Shown here: one piece after another, positions 34,489 through 43,271 of the stretch
Position numbering within the stretch: the stretch's first letter is position 1
Layout: each line of letters begins with the position of its first letter
Source: Rhizobium sp. WSM4643
Lineage (GTDB): Bacteria; Pseudomonadota; Alphaproteobacteria; Rhizobiales; Rhizobiaceae
Length of the DNA stretch: 64,000 nucleotides
Assembly (NCBI RefSeq): GCF_025152745.1
Contig: NZ_CP104041.1
Coordinates: 372,001 to 436,000 of the forward strand
Direction: 5' to 3'
The notes under the pieces: model-generated
Database searches by the model: none
The model's input: only the letters and a program-made list of their open reading frames with translations
Told to the model about the DNA's origin: nothing
Made by a program: the position numbers and the translations under genes

Positions 34489-35998
34489 ACCCTTGACCGC
34501 AGCCGAATACAAGTCGATTGCCGCCGGTCTTCAACTTCCGACGAATGCTTTCGTTGATGGCGCATTTCGTCCTGCAAATTCCGGCAAGACTTTCACCTCG
34601 ACCAATCCCGCGACGGGCGAGGTTCTCGCCGAGATCGCCGCGTGCGACGCCACCGATGTCGACGCCGCCGTAAAGAAGGCGAAGGACGCGTTCGACGATG
34701 GACGCTGGCGGCTGCGTTCGCCGGGCGAGCGCAAGGAAGTGCTTCTCAAGTTCGCCAAGCTGCTGGAGGACAATCGTCACGAGCTCGCCGTCATGGAAAG
34801 CCTCGACAGCGGCAAGCCGGTCCGCGAATGCCAGACGGTCGATGTTCCCGATACCATTCATACGATCCGCTGGCACGCCGAACTGATCGACAAGCTCTAT
34901 GACAACACCGCTCCGGTCGGCGCCAACGCGCTGACGATGATCGTGCGCGAGCCCATCGGTGTCGTCGGATGCGTGCTTCCGTGGAATTTCCCGCTTCTCA
35001 TGCTGGCCTGGAAGATCGGCCCGGCGCTCGCTGCCGGCTGCTCGGTCATCGTCAAGCCGGCACAGGAAACGACGCTTACGACGTTGCGTGTCGCCGAGCT
35101 TGCCCATGAAGCGGGCATTCCAGCCGGCGTGTTTAATGTCGTGACGGGCGGCGGCAAGGAGATCGGCGAACCGATCGGGTTGCACATGGATGTCGATATG
35201 GTGGCCTTCACCGGATCGACGCCGACCGGCCGCCGTTTCTTGCGTTACGCCGCCGACTCGAACCTCAAGAAAGTCGTGCTCGAATGCGGCGGCAAGAACC
35301 CCGCGGTCGTTCTCGACGATGCCGAAGACCTGGACCTCGTTGCCGAGCAGGTCGTCAACGGCGCCTTCTGGAACATGGGCGAGAATTGTTCGGCCACGTC
35401 GCGTCTCATCGTTCATTCCAAGATCAAGGACGAACTGATGCAGCGCATCGGCGCCTATCTGCGCGAATGGAAGACCGGCGATCCGCTCGATCCTGAAAAC
35501 CGTATCGGCGCGCTCGTCAGCAAATCCCATTTCGAGAAGGTGAAATCTTTCCTCGACGACGCCAAGACGGAGAAGCTGTCGGTCGCCCACGGCGGCGAAA
35601 CCTATAACGGCGTCTTCATCGAGCCGACGGTGGTCGATGGCGTGACGCCTGCCAGCCGCCTCTTCCAGGAAGAGATTTTTGGGCCGGTGCTTTCGGTGAC
35701 CACCTTCAATTCGCTGGCCGAAGCAATCGTTCTTGCCAACGATACAAACTACGGCCTGACGGCATCGGTCTATACCGGCAGCCTGAGAAACGCCATCAAG
35801 CTCTCGCGTGAGATCCGCGCCGGCGTCGTCACCGTCAACTGCTTCGGCGAAGGAGACGCCACCACGCCGTTCGGCGGCTACAAAGAGTCCGGGTTCGGCG
35901 GCCGTGACAAGTCGGTCTTCGCCCACGACAATTACTGCGAACTCAAGACCATCTGGATCGATGTCTCTGAACGCTCGGTCGACGAGACGATCCGATGA
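34481..35998 (+). CDS. Aldehyde dehydrogenase (2-oxoglutarate-semialdehyde or aminoaldehyde type)
   Basis: A 505-residue aldehyde dehydrogenase. The catalytic Cys is in WNMGENCSATSRL, the Glu base in VVLECGGKNPAVVLDDAED, and the cofactor region in GVVGCVLPWNFPLLMLAWK; the C-terminus has TPFGGYKESGFGGRDKS. The GENCSA active site and overall sequence are close to the PuuC/betaine-aldehyde group. In a hydroxyproline-type pathway it would oxidise 2-oxoglutarate semialdehyde to 2-oxoglutarate. With the next gene (PuuB-like) it could instead handle an aminoaldehyde. It overlaps the preceding gene by 8 bases and the following by 4. Confidence 0.82.
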   Translation: MHEPLTAAEYKSIAAGLQLPTNAFVDGAFRPANSGKTFTSTNPATGEVLAEIAACDATDVDAAVKKAKDAFDDGRWRLRSPGERKEVLLKFAKLLEDNRHELAVMESLDSGKPVRECQTVDVPDTIHTIRWHAELIDKLYDNTAPVGANALTMIVREPIGVVGCVLPWNFPLLMLAWKIGPALAAGCSVIVKPAQETTLTTLRVAELAHEAGIPAGVFNVVTGGGKEIGEPIGLHMDVDMVAFTGSTPTGRRFLRYAADSNLKKVVLECGGKNPAVVLDDAEDLDLVAEQVVNGAFWNMGENCSATSRLIVHSKIKDELMQRIGAYLREWKTGDPLDPENRIGALVSKSHFEKVKSFLDDAKTEKLSVAHGGETYNGVFIEPTVVDGVTPASRLFQEEIFGPVLSVTTFNSLAEAIVLANDTNYGLTASVYTGSLRNAIKLSREIRAGVVTVNCFGEGDATTPFGGYKESGFGGRDKSVFAHDNYCELKTIWIDVSERSVDETIR

Positions 35999-37341
35999 CC
36001 CGCCATGTGATCAAGCGCCTGCCGATCGATACCGGCGTTTCGGGATGGGAGGCGATCAGCGAACGCGCCTTTCCCGCAACAGCGCTTGAACACGACATTA
36101 CCGCGGATTGGCTAATCGTCGGCGGGGGATTTGCCGGCCTGTCGGCGGCGCGCCGCCTTTCGCAATTGCGCCCTGAGGACAAAATCGTCGTCCTCGAGGC
36201 TCGCGAAGTCGCCAAGGGACCGGCCGGGAGGAATTCCGGCTTCATGATCGACGTGCCGCACAATCTCTCTTCCGGTGAGTATTCGGTGGCTGACGAAGAG
36301 GCGACCAAGGACGAGATCAGGCAGAATCGCCTGGCGATTTCCTTCGCAGCCGATGTCGCGGCCGAATACGGCCTGACGAGGGAAACGTTTGATCCGGCGG
36401 GCAAGGTGAATGCGGCGGCGTCCGACCGGGGGCTCGGGCTCAACGACAACTACAGGAAATCGCTCGAGAAGATTGGTGAGGAGCATCTCATTCTCGACGC
36501 CGATCAGATGCGGGAGATGACCGGCTCGCGCTATTATCGCGGCGGGCTCTATACGCCAGGCGCCGTGATGATCCAGCCCGCCGACTATATTCGCGGCCTG
36601 GCGCGGGGACTTAGGTCAAAGGTCGCCATCCACGAGCACTCGCCGGTGCTGGAGCTTTCGCGCGAGGGCAGGTCCTGGAAGGCGAAATCCGGGCGCGGAT
36701 CTGTTTCCGCGCCGAAGGTCGTTCTGGGTGTGAACGGCCATATTCAAAGCTTCGGCCATTTTCGCGGACGGCTGATGCACATCTTCACCTACGCGTCGAT
36801 GACATCGGCCTTTTCCCAGAATGAGTTCGGCGGCGATGTGAGCGGCGCAGATCGTTGGGCCCTGCTGCCGGCCGACCCGATGGGAGCGACGGTCCGAAAG
36901 ATCACCACCGATGGTCGTTCGAGAATCGTCATCAGGACGAGGTTCACCTACGACCCGAGCCTCCAGGTGTCGGAGAAGCGGGTCGCCGGCGTGGCGGCTG
37001 GGCAGCGCCGGTCGTTCGACGCCCGCTTTCCCGGACTGGAAAGCCTGCCGATGGAATACAGCTGGGCGGGAGCGCTCTGCCTCAGCCGAAACCATGTGCC
37101 GGCATTCGGCGAGGTCGAAGAGGGGCTTTTTTCCGCCTGCTGCGAGAATGGTCTCGGCACGGTCAAGAGCACCCTCGCAGGGATGATGGCGGCCGATCTG
37201 GCTGCCGGCGCGAGTACCCCCGAACTCGACCGATACAGGAACCAGCCGGAACCGAGCAAAATACCTCCCGAGCCCTTTGCGTGGCTGGGGGTCAATTCGG
37301 TTATCCGCTTTCAGGAATTGCGTGCAGGCAGCGAGGGATGA
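35995..37341 (+). CDS. FAD-dependent amine/D-amino acid oxidoreductase (DAO family)
   Basis: A 448-residue protein. The FAD-binding motif DWLIVGGGFAGLSAARRL is at about 37-54 after a short N-terminal extension, with EAREVAKGPAGRNSGFM next, as in PuuB/OrdL-type oxidases of the DAO family. The C-terminal YSWAGALCLSRNHVPAFGEVEEGLFSACCENGLG is the second FAD/substrate region. In context it could oxidise cis-4-hydroxy-D-proline to pyrroline-4-hydroxy-2-carboxylate, or demethylate an N-methylamino acid. The ATGA overlap with the aldehyde dehydrogenase gene implies co-translation. The family is certain. The substrate is inferred. Confidence 0.82.
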   Translation: MTRHVIKRLPIDTGVSGWEAISERAFPATALEHDITADWLIVGGGFAGLSAARRLSQLRPEDKIVVLEAREVAKGPAGRNSGFMIDVPHNLSSGEYSVADEEATKDEIRQNRLAISFAADVAAEYGLTRETFDPAGKVNAAASDRGLGLNDNYRKSLEKIGEEHLILDADQMREMTGSRYYRGGLYTPGAVMIQPADYIRGLARGLRSKVAIHEHSPVLELSREGRSWKAKSGRGSVSAPKVVLGVNGHIQSFGHFRGRLMHIFTYASMTSAFSQNEFGGDVSGADRWALLPADPMGATVRKITTDGRSRIVIRTRFTYDPSLQVSEKRVAGVAAGQRRSFDARFPGLESLPMEYSWAGALCLSRNHVPAFGEVEEGLFSACCENGLGTVKSTLAGMMAADLAAGASTPELDRYRNQPEPSKIPPEPFAWLGVNSVIRFQELRAGSEG

Positions 37342-37418
37342 TCTCTCGCCGCGCAATATGAAGACTGCCCGCTCGCAGACTTCAATGACAATGGGAACGA
37401 AAAACAGGAGTAAGAACA

Positions 37419-38270
37419 ATGAAGACTTTGTGGAAGGCGCTCTGCGCCGCTGCGATGATCGGGGTTAGCATCCTTCCTGCTCGCGCGGAAGAAAAGACGA
37501 TCACCATGGGCACGATGTCGTGGGAGGACCTGACGCCCATCACCGGCATCACCAAGAAGGTTCTCGAAGACGCCGGCTATACCGTCAAGGTGACCGAGTT
37601 TTCCGAATGGGGCATCGCCTATGCCGCTCTCGCCAAGGGTGACATCCAGGTCCTCACCTCACAGACGGACTATGTTGCGCAGGACTACTGGGACAAGAAC
37701 AAGAACCGGCTCGAGAAAATCTCACCCGTTTCGCACGGCCTCTATCAGGGCGTCGCGGTTCCAAAATATGTCCCGATCGACTCGCTGGAACAGCTCAATG
37801 AAAACGCCGACAAGTTCAGCGGCAAGATCATCGGTATCGAACCGGGCGCCGGCCTGATGCGCGATACTTCGAATGCGGTCAAGGATTATGGCCTCAAGCT
37901 CCAGCTCGTCGAGGGCAGCACCGCCGCGATGACGGCGGCGCTGAAGTCCGCCTATGATCGCAAGGAGTGGATTGCGGTGACGATCTGGGAGCCGTCATGG
38001 ATGGTCCAGAAGTACGAGGTCAAGTACCTCAAGGATCCGAAGGGCGTATTCCCGCCGCCGCAGAGCTATTACTGGATCGGCCACAAGGGCTTCTCCGCAG
38101 AGAACCCGCATGCGCGTGAAGTGATGGCCAGTGTCTACGTGCCAATTGCCGACATCACCGCCATCAACGGCGCGGTCAATGAAGGCAAGACGATGGACCA
38201 GGCCGTGCAGGATTGGATCGGCGCCCATGCTGACCTGATCAAGCGCTGGGAAAACATCAAGAAGAACTAA
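37419..38270 (+). CDS. OpuAC-type betaine substrate-binding protein, importer 2
   Basis: A 283-residue protein with a signal peptide (cleavage after the ARA in ILPARAEE). Mature landmarks are GTMSWEDLTPITGITKKVLED, SQTDYVAQDYWDKNKNRL, GLYQGVAVPKYVP and KEWIAVTIWEPSWMVQKYEVKYL, which match the glycine betaine/proline-type OpuAC fold. Trp and Tyr residues in SWED, DYWD and WEPSW could build the aromatic cage. It is preceded by AGGAG and follows the FAD oxidoreductase by 77 bases. A strong hairpin separates it from the ATPase gene. The ligand is probably a proline-type betaine such as hydroxyproline betaine. Confidence 0.85.
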   Translation: MKTLWKALCAAAMIGVSILPARAEEKTITMGTMSWEDLTPITGITKKVLEDAGYTVKVTEFSEWGIAYAALAKGDIQVLTSQTDYVAQDYWDKNKNRLEKISPVSHGLYQGVAVPKYVPIDSLEQLNENADKFSGKIIGIEPGAGLMRDTSNAVKDYGLKLQLVEGSTAAMTAALKSAYDRKEWIAVTIWEPSWMVQKYEVKYLKDPKGVFPPPQSYYWIGHKGFSAENPHAREVMASVYVPIADITAINGAVNEGKTMDQAVQDWIGAHADLIKRWENIKKN

Positions 38271-38277
38271 ACGCGTC

Positions 38278-38305
38278 GTGGCCGTCCGATCGGTCGGGCG
38301 GCCAC
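38278..38305 (+). terminator. Intercistronic hairpin after the importer 2 binding-protein gene
   Basis: GTGGCCGTCCGA pairs with TCGGGCGGCCAC (12 pairs, one G-T) around a TCGG loop, seven bases after the stop codon. No T run follows. It mirrors the hairpin and RIME-like element after the binding-protein gene of importer 1 and likely sets a high binding-protein to permease ratio. Confidence 0.55.
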
Positions 38306-38355
38306 CCTGAAACCTAATGAAGAAGCCAGCTCTGAATGGCTCAAAGGGGATCGCT

Positions 38356-39462
38356 ATGAAAACCATAAATGCCGAAATCAATGATGTCCTGATCGACTGC
38401 CAATCCCTTTGGAAAGTCTTCGGTGACAAGTCTGCTGCGGCAATGAAGTCGATCAAGGAGCGCGGCCTCGGCAAAAAAGAGGTCCTGAAGGAGTTCAACT
38501 GCGTCGTCGGCGTGTCCGACGCCAGCATTGAGGTCCGGCGCGGCGAAATCTTCTGTATCATGGGCTTGTCGGGAAGCGGAAAATCGACGCTTATCCGCCT
38601 TGTCAACAAGCTGATCACTCCGAGCTCCGGCAAGGTCCTCGTCAAGGGACGCGACCTCGCCGCCCTATCGCCGGTCGATCTCCGGCAGATGCGCGCCAAA
38701 AACATTGGGATGGTGTTTCAAAGCGTCGCTCTGTTGCCGCATCGGACTGTCCTGGAAAATGCAGCCTTCGGCCTCGAGGTTCAGGGAATTGCCAAGCCGG
38801 AGCGAAACAAGCCCGCCGTTGCAGCGCTCGACAAGGTCGGCCTCGCCGACTGGGTGAGCCGATATCCGAACGAGCTTTCCGGTGGCATGCAGCAACGCGT
38901 CGGCCTCGCCCGCGCGCTCGCTTCCGACCCCGAAATCATTCTGATGGACGAGCCGTTCAGCGCTCTCGATCCACTCATCCGGCGTCAGCTTCAGGACGAA
39001 TTCCGGCAGCTGACAAAGGCCTTGGGCAAGTCCGCGGTCTTCATCACCCATGATCTCGATGAGGCGATCCGGATCGGCGACCGCATTGCGATCATGAAGG
39101 ACGGCGTCATCATCCAGACGGGCACGGCCGAGGAGATCATCCTCAACCCGGCGGATGCCTATGTCGCCGAATTCGTCGCCGGCATATCCCGCCTCCATTT
39201 GATCAAGGCGCATTCCGTCATGCGCAGCGTCGCCGAGTTCCAGCAGAGCGCGCCGAATTCCGACATCGCATCGCTGGCGCGCACGACGCCGGACGCCGAT
39301 ATCGACGAACTCATCACATTGACGATGCAGTCGGAGCGCGATGCCATCGCCGTCATCGAAAACGATCAGATCGTCGGCGTGGTCACCCCGCGCAGCCTGC
39401 TGATGGGCGTCAAGGGAACCTCCGCCCACGATCTCACGGCGGTGTCCCACAACTGGAGCTGA
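38356..39462 (+). CDS. Betaine/proline ABC transporter ATPase (ProV/OpuAA-like), importer 2
   Basis: A 368-residue protein from the ATG at 38356 (AAGGGGA upstream). Walker A is GLSGSGKST, the signature LSGGMQQRVGLARALASDPE, and Walker B IILMDEPFSALDP, then FITHDLDEAIRIGDR. The N-terminus carries the WKVFGDKSAAAMKSIKERGLGKKEVLKEF insertion typical of quaternary-amine importers, and the C-terminal tail (QSERDAIAVIENDQIVGVVTPRSLLMG) is CBS-like, which suggests osmotic or ionic-strength gating. It works with the two permeases encoded directly downstream. Confidence 0.88.
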   Translation: MKTINAEINDVLIDCQSLWKVFGDKSAAAMKSIKERGLGKKEVLKEFNCVVGVSDASIEVRRGEIFCIMGLSGSGKSTLIRLVNKLITPSSGKVLVKGRDLAALSPVDLRQMRAKNIGMVFQSVALLPHRTVLENAAFGLEVQGIAKPERNKPAVAALDKVGLADWVSRYPNELSGGMQQRVGLARALASDPEIILMDEPFSALDPLIRRQLQDEFRQLTKALGKSAVFITHDLDEAIRIGDRIAIMKDGVIIQTGTAEEIILNPADAYVAEFVAGISRLHLIKAHSVMRSVAEFQQSAPNSDIASLARTTPDADIDELITLTMQSERDAIAVIENDQIVGVVTPRSLLMGVKGTSAHDLTAVSHNWS

Positions 39463-39467
39463 TTGAC

Positions 39468-40316
39468 ATGGATAGTTCTGGCTTCACCGATCTTTTTGAC
39501 GAATGGACGGACTCTGCGCTCGAGTGGGTGAGCGACAACGGCGAGTTTCTCTTCGACTCCATCAGGCAGGTTCTTGAAGGGCTCTATGACGGGATCCTCT
39601 GGCTGCTGGAGCTTCCGCCATTCTACCTGGTCGCGCTCATCGTGGCGCTCATCGGCTGGCGGCTGGTGAATATATGGTTCGGCGTCCTCGCGGGCATCGC
39701 GCTGGCGCTTTGTTTTTCCATGGGGCTCTGGCCGGAGACGATGAGCACCCTGGCACTGGTCTTGACCGCAACGGTGCTCGCCCTGGTGATCGGCATCCCG
39801 ATCGGGATCGCCGCCGGCTTCTTCACCGGCCTCGACCGCTTTATGGAGCCCGGCCTCGATCTCATCCAGACGCTTCCGCCATATATCTACCTGCTGCCGG
39901 CGATCGCCCTGCTCGGCTATGGACCGGCCACAGCACTGATCGCGACCGTGATCGTCGCCGTGCCGCCGGCAATCCGCCTGACGTCTCTCGGTATCCGGAT
40001 GACGCCCAAGGAGTTCATCGAACTCGGAGAGGCGCTCGGGATGACGCCGGCGAAGATGTTCTTCAAGATCCGCCTTCCCTTTGCTCTGCCGAGCATCATG
40101 GCAGGCATAAACCAGAGCCTGATGATGGCCTTCGGCATGGTCGTCATCGCCGGCATCGTCGGCTCCGGCGGGCTCGGCGAGACGATCTACGGCGCGATCA
40201 GGACGCTCGACATCGCGACCTCCATAAATGGAGCGATAGCCATCGTGGTTCTGACCATGGTGCTTGACCGCATAACCCAGAGCGCCGCTCGGCTTGGAAC
40301 GGGGAGGAAGTCATGA
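39468..40316 (+). CDS. Betaine ABC transporter permease A, importer 2
   Basis: A 282-residue membrane protein with a hydrophilic N-terminal ~30 residues, then about six hydrophobic segments. The conserved ProW region is PPYIYLLPAIALLGYGPATALIATVIVAVPPAIRLTSLGIR (split here by helices) followed by the EAA loop FIELGEALGMTPAKMFFKIRLPFALPSIMAGINQSL. It starts six bases after the ATPase stop and overlaps the next permease gene by 4 bases (ATGA). Confidence 0.88.
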   Translation: MDSSGFTDLFDEWTDSALEWVSDNGEFLFDSIRQVLEGLYDGILWLLELPPFYLVALIVALIGWRLVNIWFGVLAGIALALCFSMGLWPETMSTLALVLTATVLALVIGIPIGIAAGFFTGLDRFMEPGLDLIQTLPPYIYLLPAIALLGYGPATALIATVIVAVPPAIRLTSLGIRMTPKEFIELGEALGMTPAKMFFKIRLPFALPSIMAGINQSLMMAFGMVVIAGIVGSGGLGETIYGAIRTLDIATSINGAIAIVVLTMVLDRITQSAARLGTGRKS

Positions 40317-41164
40317 ATCCGTCCATCCTGCAATTTTCGCCGGGCGCTTTCCTGGCGCCGTCGGTCGATTGGCTCAACACCAATCTTCATCCGCTGTTTG
40401 CGGCAATCAGCTATCTGGTCGAAGCGGTCCTTTCCGGATTCGAGGCGGCACTTGTCTTCGTGCCGCCCTATGGGCTTATCGCGATCGTCGTCATTCTGGC
40501 ATTCATTGCCGTCGGTCTGCGCGCCGCGATCCTTGCGGGTCTTTGCCTGGGGTTCTGTCTCCTCATGGGACTGTGGACGGCATCGATGCAGACGCTGTCT
40601 CTGGTCACTGTCGCGGTTCTGATCTCCGTGCTTATCGCCTTCCCGATCGGCGTCCTGTGCTCGCGTCACAAGGCATTGGAGGCGATGGTTCGCCCCGTTC
40701 TCGACGTGATGCAGACCGTGCCGCCATGGGTCTACCTCATTCCTGCGGTGATGATCTTCAGCCTTGGACGGGTGCCGGCAATCATCGCCACCATCGTTTA
40801 TGGCATTCCGCCGATGCTCCGCCTGACCACGCTGGCGTTCAACCAGGTGCCGAGAGAATTTGTGGAACTCGGCAGCGCCATCGGCGCGCCGCCCCGTTCG
40901 GTACTTTGGAAGATCGAGATTCCCCTGGCCAGGCAGACGCTCCTGGTCGGGCTCAACCAATGCATCCTTCTGTCGCTGGCGATGGTCGTATTGGCCGGCC
41001 TTGTCGGCGCCGGCGGTCTCGGTGCGGAGGTGACGCGCGGCCTGACGCGCATGGAGATGGGACTTGGCCTGCGGGCCGGCCTGGCGATCGTTGCCGTCGC
41101 CCTTCTGCTCGACCGGCTGTCCCGTGGCCTGCTCGACCGCGACAGGCCACGCAAGGCAGGATGA
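40313..41164 (+). CDS. Betaine ABC transporter permease B, importer 2
   Basis: A 283-residue ProW-type permease. It shows the same family pattern as its neighbour (TVPPWVYLIPAVMIFSLGRVPAIIATIVYGIPPMLRL and EFVELGSAIGAPPRSVLWKIEIPLARQTLLVGLNQ, each a membrane segment plus EAA loop). Two different permease genes in one importer suggest a heterodimeric channel, unlike importer 1, which has a single permease. GGGAGGAAGTC precedes the ATG inside the preceding gene's end. Confidence 0.87.
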   Translation: MNPSILQFSPGAFLAPSVDWLNTNLHPLFAAISYLVEAVLSGFEAALVFVPPYGLIAIVVILAFIAVGLRAAILAGLCLGFCLLMGLWTASMQTLSLVTVAVLISVLIAFPIGVLCSRHKALEAMVRPVLDVMQTVPPWVYLIPAVMIFSLGRVPAIIATIVYGIPPMLRLTTLAFNQVPREFVELGSAIGAPPRSVLWKIEIPLARQTLLVGLNQCILLSLAMVVLAGLVGAGGLGAEVTRGLTRMEMGLGLRAGLAIVAVALLLDRLSRGLLDRDRPRKAG

Positions 41165-41180
41165 GCAAGGACATGAAAAG

Positions 41181-42179
41181 ATGAGAAACAGCTTCTTCTG
41201 CATCGATGCGCATGCCTGCGGCAATCCCGTCCGCCTCGTCGCCGGAGGCGGCCCGCTGCTTCCGCATGCGCCGATCAGTGAGCGACGGGAAATCTTCGTG
41301 CGGGACCATGACTGGGTGCGCAAGGCGCTGATGTTCGAGCCAAGGGGGCACGACATCATGTCAGGCGCAATCATCTATCCGGCCTATCGGGAGGATTGCG
41401 ATTTTGCCGTGCTTTTCATCGAGGTGAGCGGCTGCCTGCCGATGTGCGGCGCCGGCACCATCGGCACCGTGACCGCCGCGATCGAAGAAGGGCTGGTCAA
41501 GCCGCGTGAGCCGGGAAGGGTTGCCATCGAAACGCCTGCAGGAAGGGTCGACGTCACTTATGAGGAGAAGGGCGGATATGTCGATTCCGTTCGTCTCTAC
41601 AATGTGGCGAGCTATCTTCATGAGGTTGATGTCGAGGTCGATGTGCCGGGAATGGGCCGTCTGCGTGTCGATATATCCTATGGCGGCAACTATTACGCGG
41701 TCATCGAACCACAGGATGTCTGGAGCGGCCTCGATGGCATGGCCGCATCCGACATTGTCAGCTGCAGCCAGAGGCTCAGGTCGGCACTTGCCGGTATCTA
41801 CGATCCCGTCCATCCTGACGACGCCGGGATTAGAGGCGTGCATCACGCCATTTGGTGCGACCGCCCGCTGAATGAAGTCTCGGATGGACGCTGCGCCGTC
41901 TTCTATGGCGAGAAGGCCATCGATCGCTCGCCGGGCGGAACCGGCACCTCCGCCCGGATGGCCCAGCTCTACGGGAAGGGACGGCTTACCGTCGGGTCGA
42001 GATACCGCCATGAAAGCCTGATCGGAACCGTCTTCGAGGGGCGGGTCGAAGCCGAGGCGAGCATTGGACCCTACAGCGGCATTCTTCCAAGCATCGGAGG
42101 CTGGGCGCGCGTCATTGGGCACAACACCATTTTCGTTGACGATCGTGATCCGCTGGCGCATGGCTTTCAGATTCGATGA
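41181..42179 (+). CDS. Proline racemase/hydroxyproline epimerase family protein with an atypical active site
   Basis: A 332-residue protein. The overall family match is clear (IDAHACGNPVRLV at the start, SYGGNYYAV, RSPGGTGTSARMAQLYGKGRL, FEGRVEAE). Proline racemases and 4-hydroxyproline 2-epimerases use two Cys, in MCGHG and SPCGTG. Here the first is kept (C89 in LPMCGAGTIG, with Ala replacing His), but the second is Gly252 (GGC at 41934). Trans-3-hydroxyproline dehydratases have Thr there. Loss of the second acid/base Cys argues against simple racemisation; dehydration or another alpha-proton reaction is possible. The gene lies just after importer 2 and before a GlxA-type regulator. Confidence 0.75.
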   Translation: MRNSFFCIDAHACGNPVRLVAGGGPLLPHAPISERREIFVRDHDWVRKALMFEPRGHDIMSGAIIYPAYREDCDFAVLFIEVSGCLPMCGAGTIGTVTAAIEEGLVKPREPGRVAIETPAGRVDVTYEEKGGYVDSVRLYNVASYLHEVDVEVDVPGMGRLRVDISYGGNYYAVIEPQDVWSGLDGMAASDIVSCSQRLRSALAGIYDPVHPDDAGIRGVHHAIWCDRPLNEVSDGRCAVFYGEKAIDRSPGGTGTSARMAQLYGKGRLTVGSRYRHESLIGTVFEGRVEAEASIGPYSGILPSIGGWARVIGHNTIFVDDRDPLAHGFQIR

Positions 42180-42234
42180 GCGCGTTTTCGTCTGAAAAGA
42201 CGGGTGGCGCGGTAAGAGCGGCAAGGAGATGACT

Positions 42235-43248
42235 ATGCGACCCGGACAGCATCGGCAGGCAGACGACGCTACGAGGTCGGCTGCCCGGCTCAAGGTGGGG
42301 TTCGTTCTGGCGCGATCGTTCACGCTGTCCGCCTTCGCACTCTTCGTGGACACACTGCGGCTTGCCAGCGACGAGCAGGATCGTTCCGGAAGGGTCCTTG
42401 CCGACTGGCAGGTGATCGGCAGCACGCGGCATCTGATCACCGCGAGCTGCGGCGTCCAGGTCGCTCCGACGTCCGATTTCGTCGATCCGTCACGCTTCGA
42501 TTACATTGTGGTCGTCGGCGGTCTTCTGACGGTGGAGAACCCTGTCGACCAGGCGACCATCGCTTTTCTCAAGCAGGCGGACGCCAAGAAGGTGCCGCTG
42601 ATCGGCGTGTGCACGGGCTCGTTCATTCTCGCTGCGGCCGGCCTGATGAAGCGGCATGACTCCTGTGTGAGCTGGCTGCACTACAAGGAGTTCCGGGAGC
42701 GGTTTCCCGACCTCAGCGTTCGTTCCGACCGGCTCTTCAATCTCGACCGCCAGCGTGGGTCTTGCGCCGGCGGCAGCAGTTCAGCCGACATGGCGGCGCT
42801 GTTGGTCAGGAAATACATCAGCCGCGACGCCGAACGAAACGCGCTGGAGGTGCTGCAGATCGAGAGAGCCCGCGCACCTGCGGACGTCCAGCCCCGGCGT
42901 CCGCTTTACGACGATTATGACGATGCCCGCGTCAAGGCGGCGATGATCACGATGGAGCAGTTCGTCGACGGCAGCATGTCGATCGAGAAGCTTGCCGGCA
43001 CGGTTGGACTCTCGCGACGGCAGTTGGAGAGAATCTTCATCGACAAGACGGGCATGTCTCCTGCCAAGGCCTATAGTCGTGTTCGTATGGAGCGGGCGAA
43101 GTCGATCCTTGCCCAATCGAAGGCGCCTCTGATCGAGATCGCGCTTGATGTCGGCTTTGAAAACGCCTCGCAGTTCACGAGAACGTTCAAGCGCACATTC
43201 GGGCAAACGCCTTCGCAGCATCGCGCGGCCGCTTTGAGAGCGCACTGA
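42235..43248 (+). CDS. GlxA-type AraC regulator (DJ-1/PfpI domain plus AraC HTH)
   Basis: A 337-residue protein from the ATG at 42235, which sits six bases after AAGGAG; the ATG at 42229 abuts that box directly. Residues about 15-190 are a DJ-1/PfpI-like glutamine amidotransferase fold (VGFVLARSFTLSAFALFVDTLR, IGVCTGSFILAAAGLM). The C-terminal ~100 residues are an AraC HTH pair (MSIEKLAGTVGLSRRQLERIF and IEIALDVGFENASQFTRTFKRTFG). Relatives GbdR and CdhR in Pseudomonas activate glycine betaine and carnitine genes, so this is a good candidate betaine-responsive activator of importer 2 and its partners. Confidence 0.85.
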   Translation: MRPGQHRQADDATRSAARLKVGFVLARSFTLSAFALFVDTLRLASDEQDRSGRVLADWQVIGSTRHLITASCGVQVAPTSDFVDPSRFDYIVVVGGLLTVENPVDQATIAFLKQADAKKVPLIGVCTGSFILAAAGLMKRHDSCVSWLHYKEFRERFPDLSVRSDRLFNLDRQRGSCAGGSSSADMAALLVRKYISRDAERNALEVLQIERARAPADVQPRRPLYDDYDDARVKAAMITMEQFVDGSMSIEKLAGTVGLSRRQLERIFIDKTGMSPAKAYSRVRMERAKSILAQSKAPLIEIALDVGFENASQFTRTFKRTFGQTPSQHRAAALRAH

Positions 43249-43271
43249 AACGTCGACAGCGCGGGCCCGAT

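Noticed and set aside
33433..35926. Long minus-strand frames opposite the DapA-family and aldehyde dehydrogenase genes
   Set aside because: Shadow frames of well-supported genes, with no ribosome sites or domains.
40187..41374. 395-codon minus-strand frame opposite permease B and the racemase-family gene
   Set aside because: Its low-complexity charged translation mirrors membrane-protein codons on the other strand.
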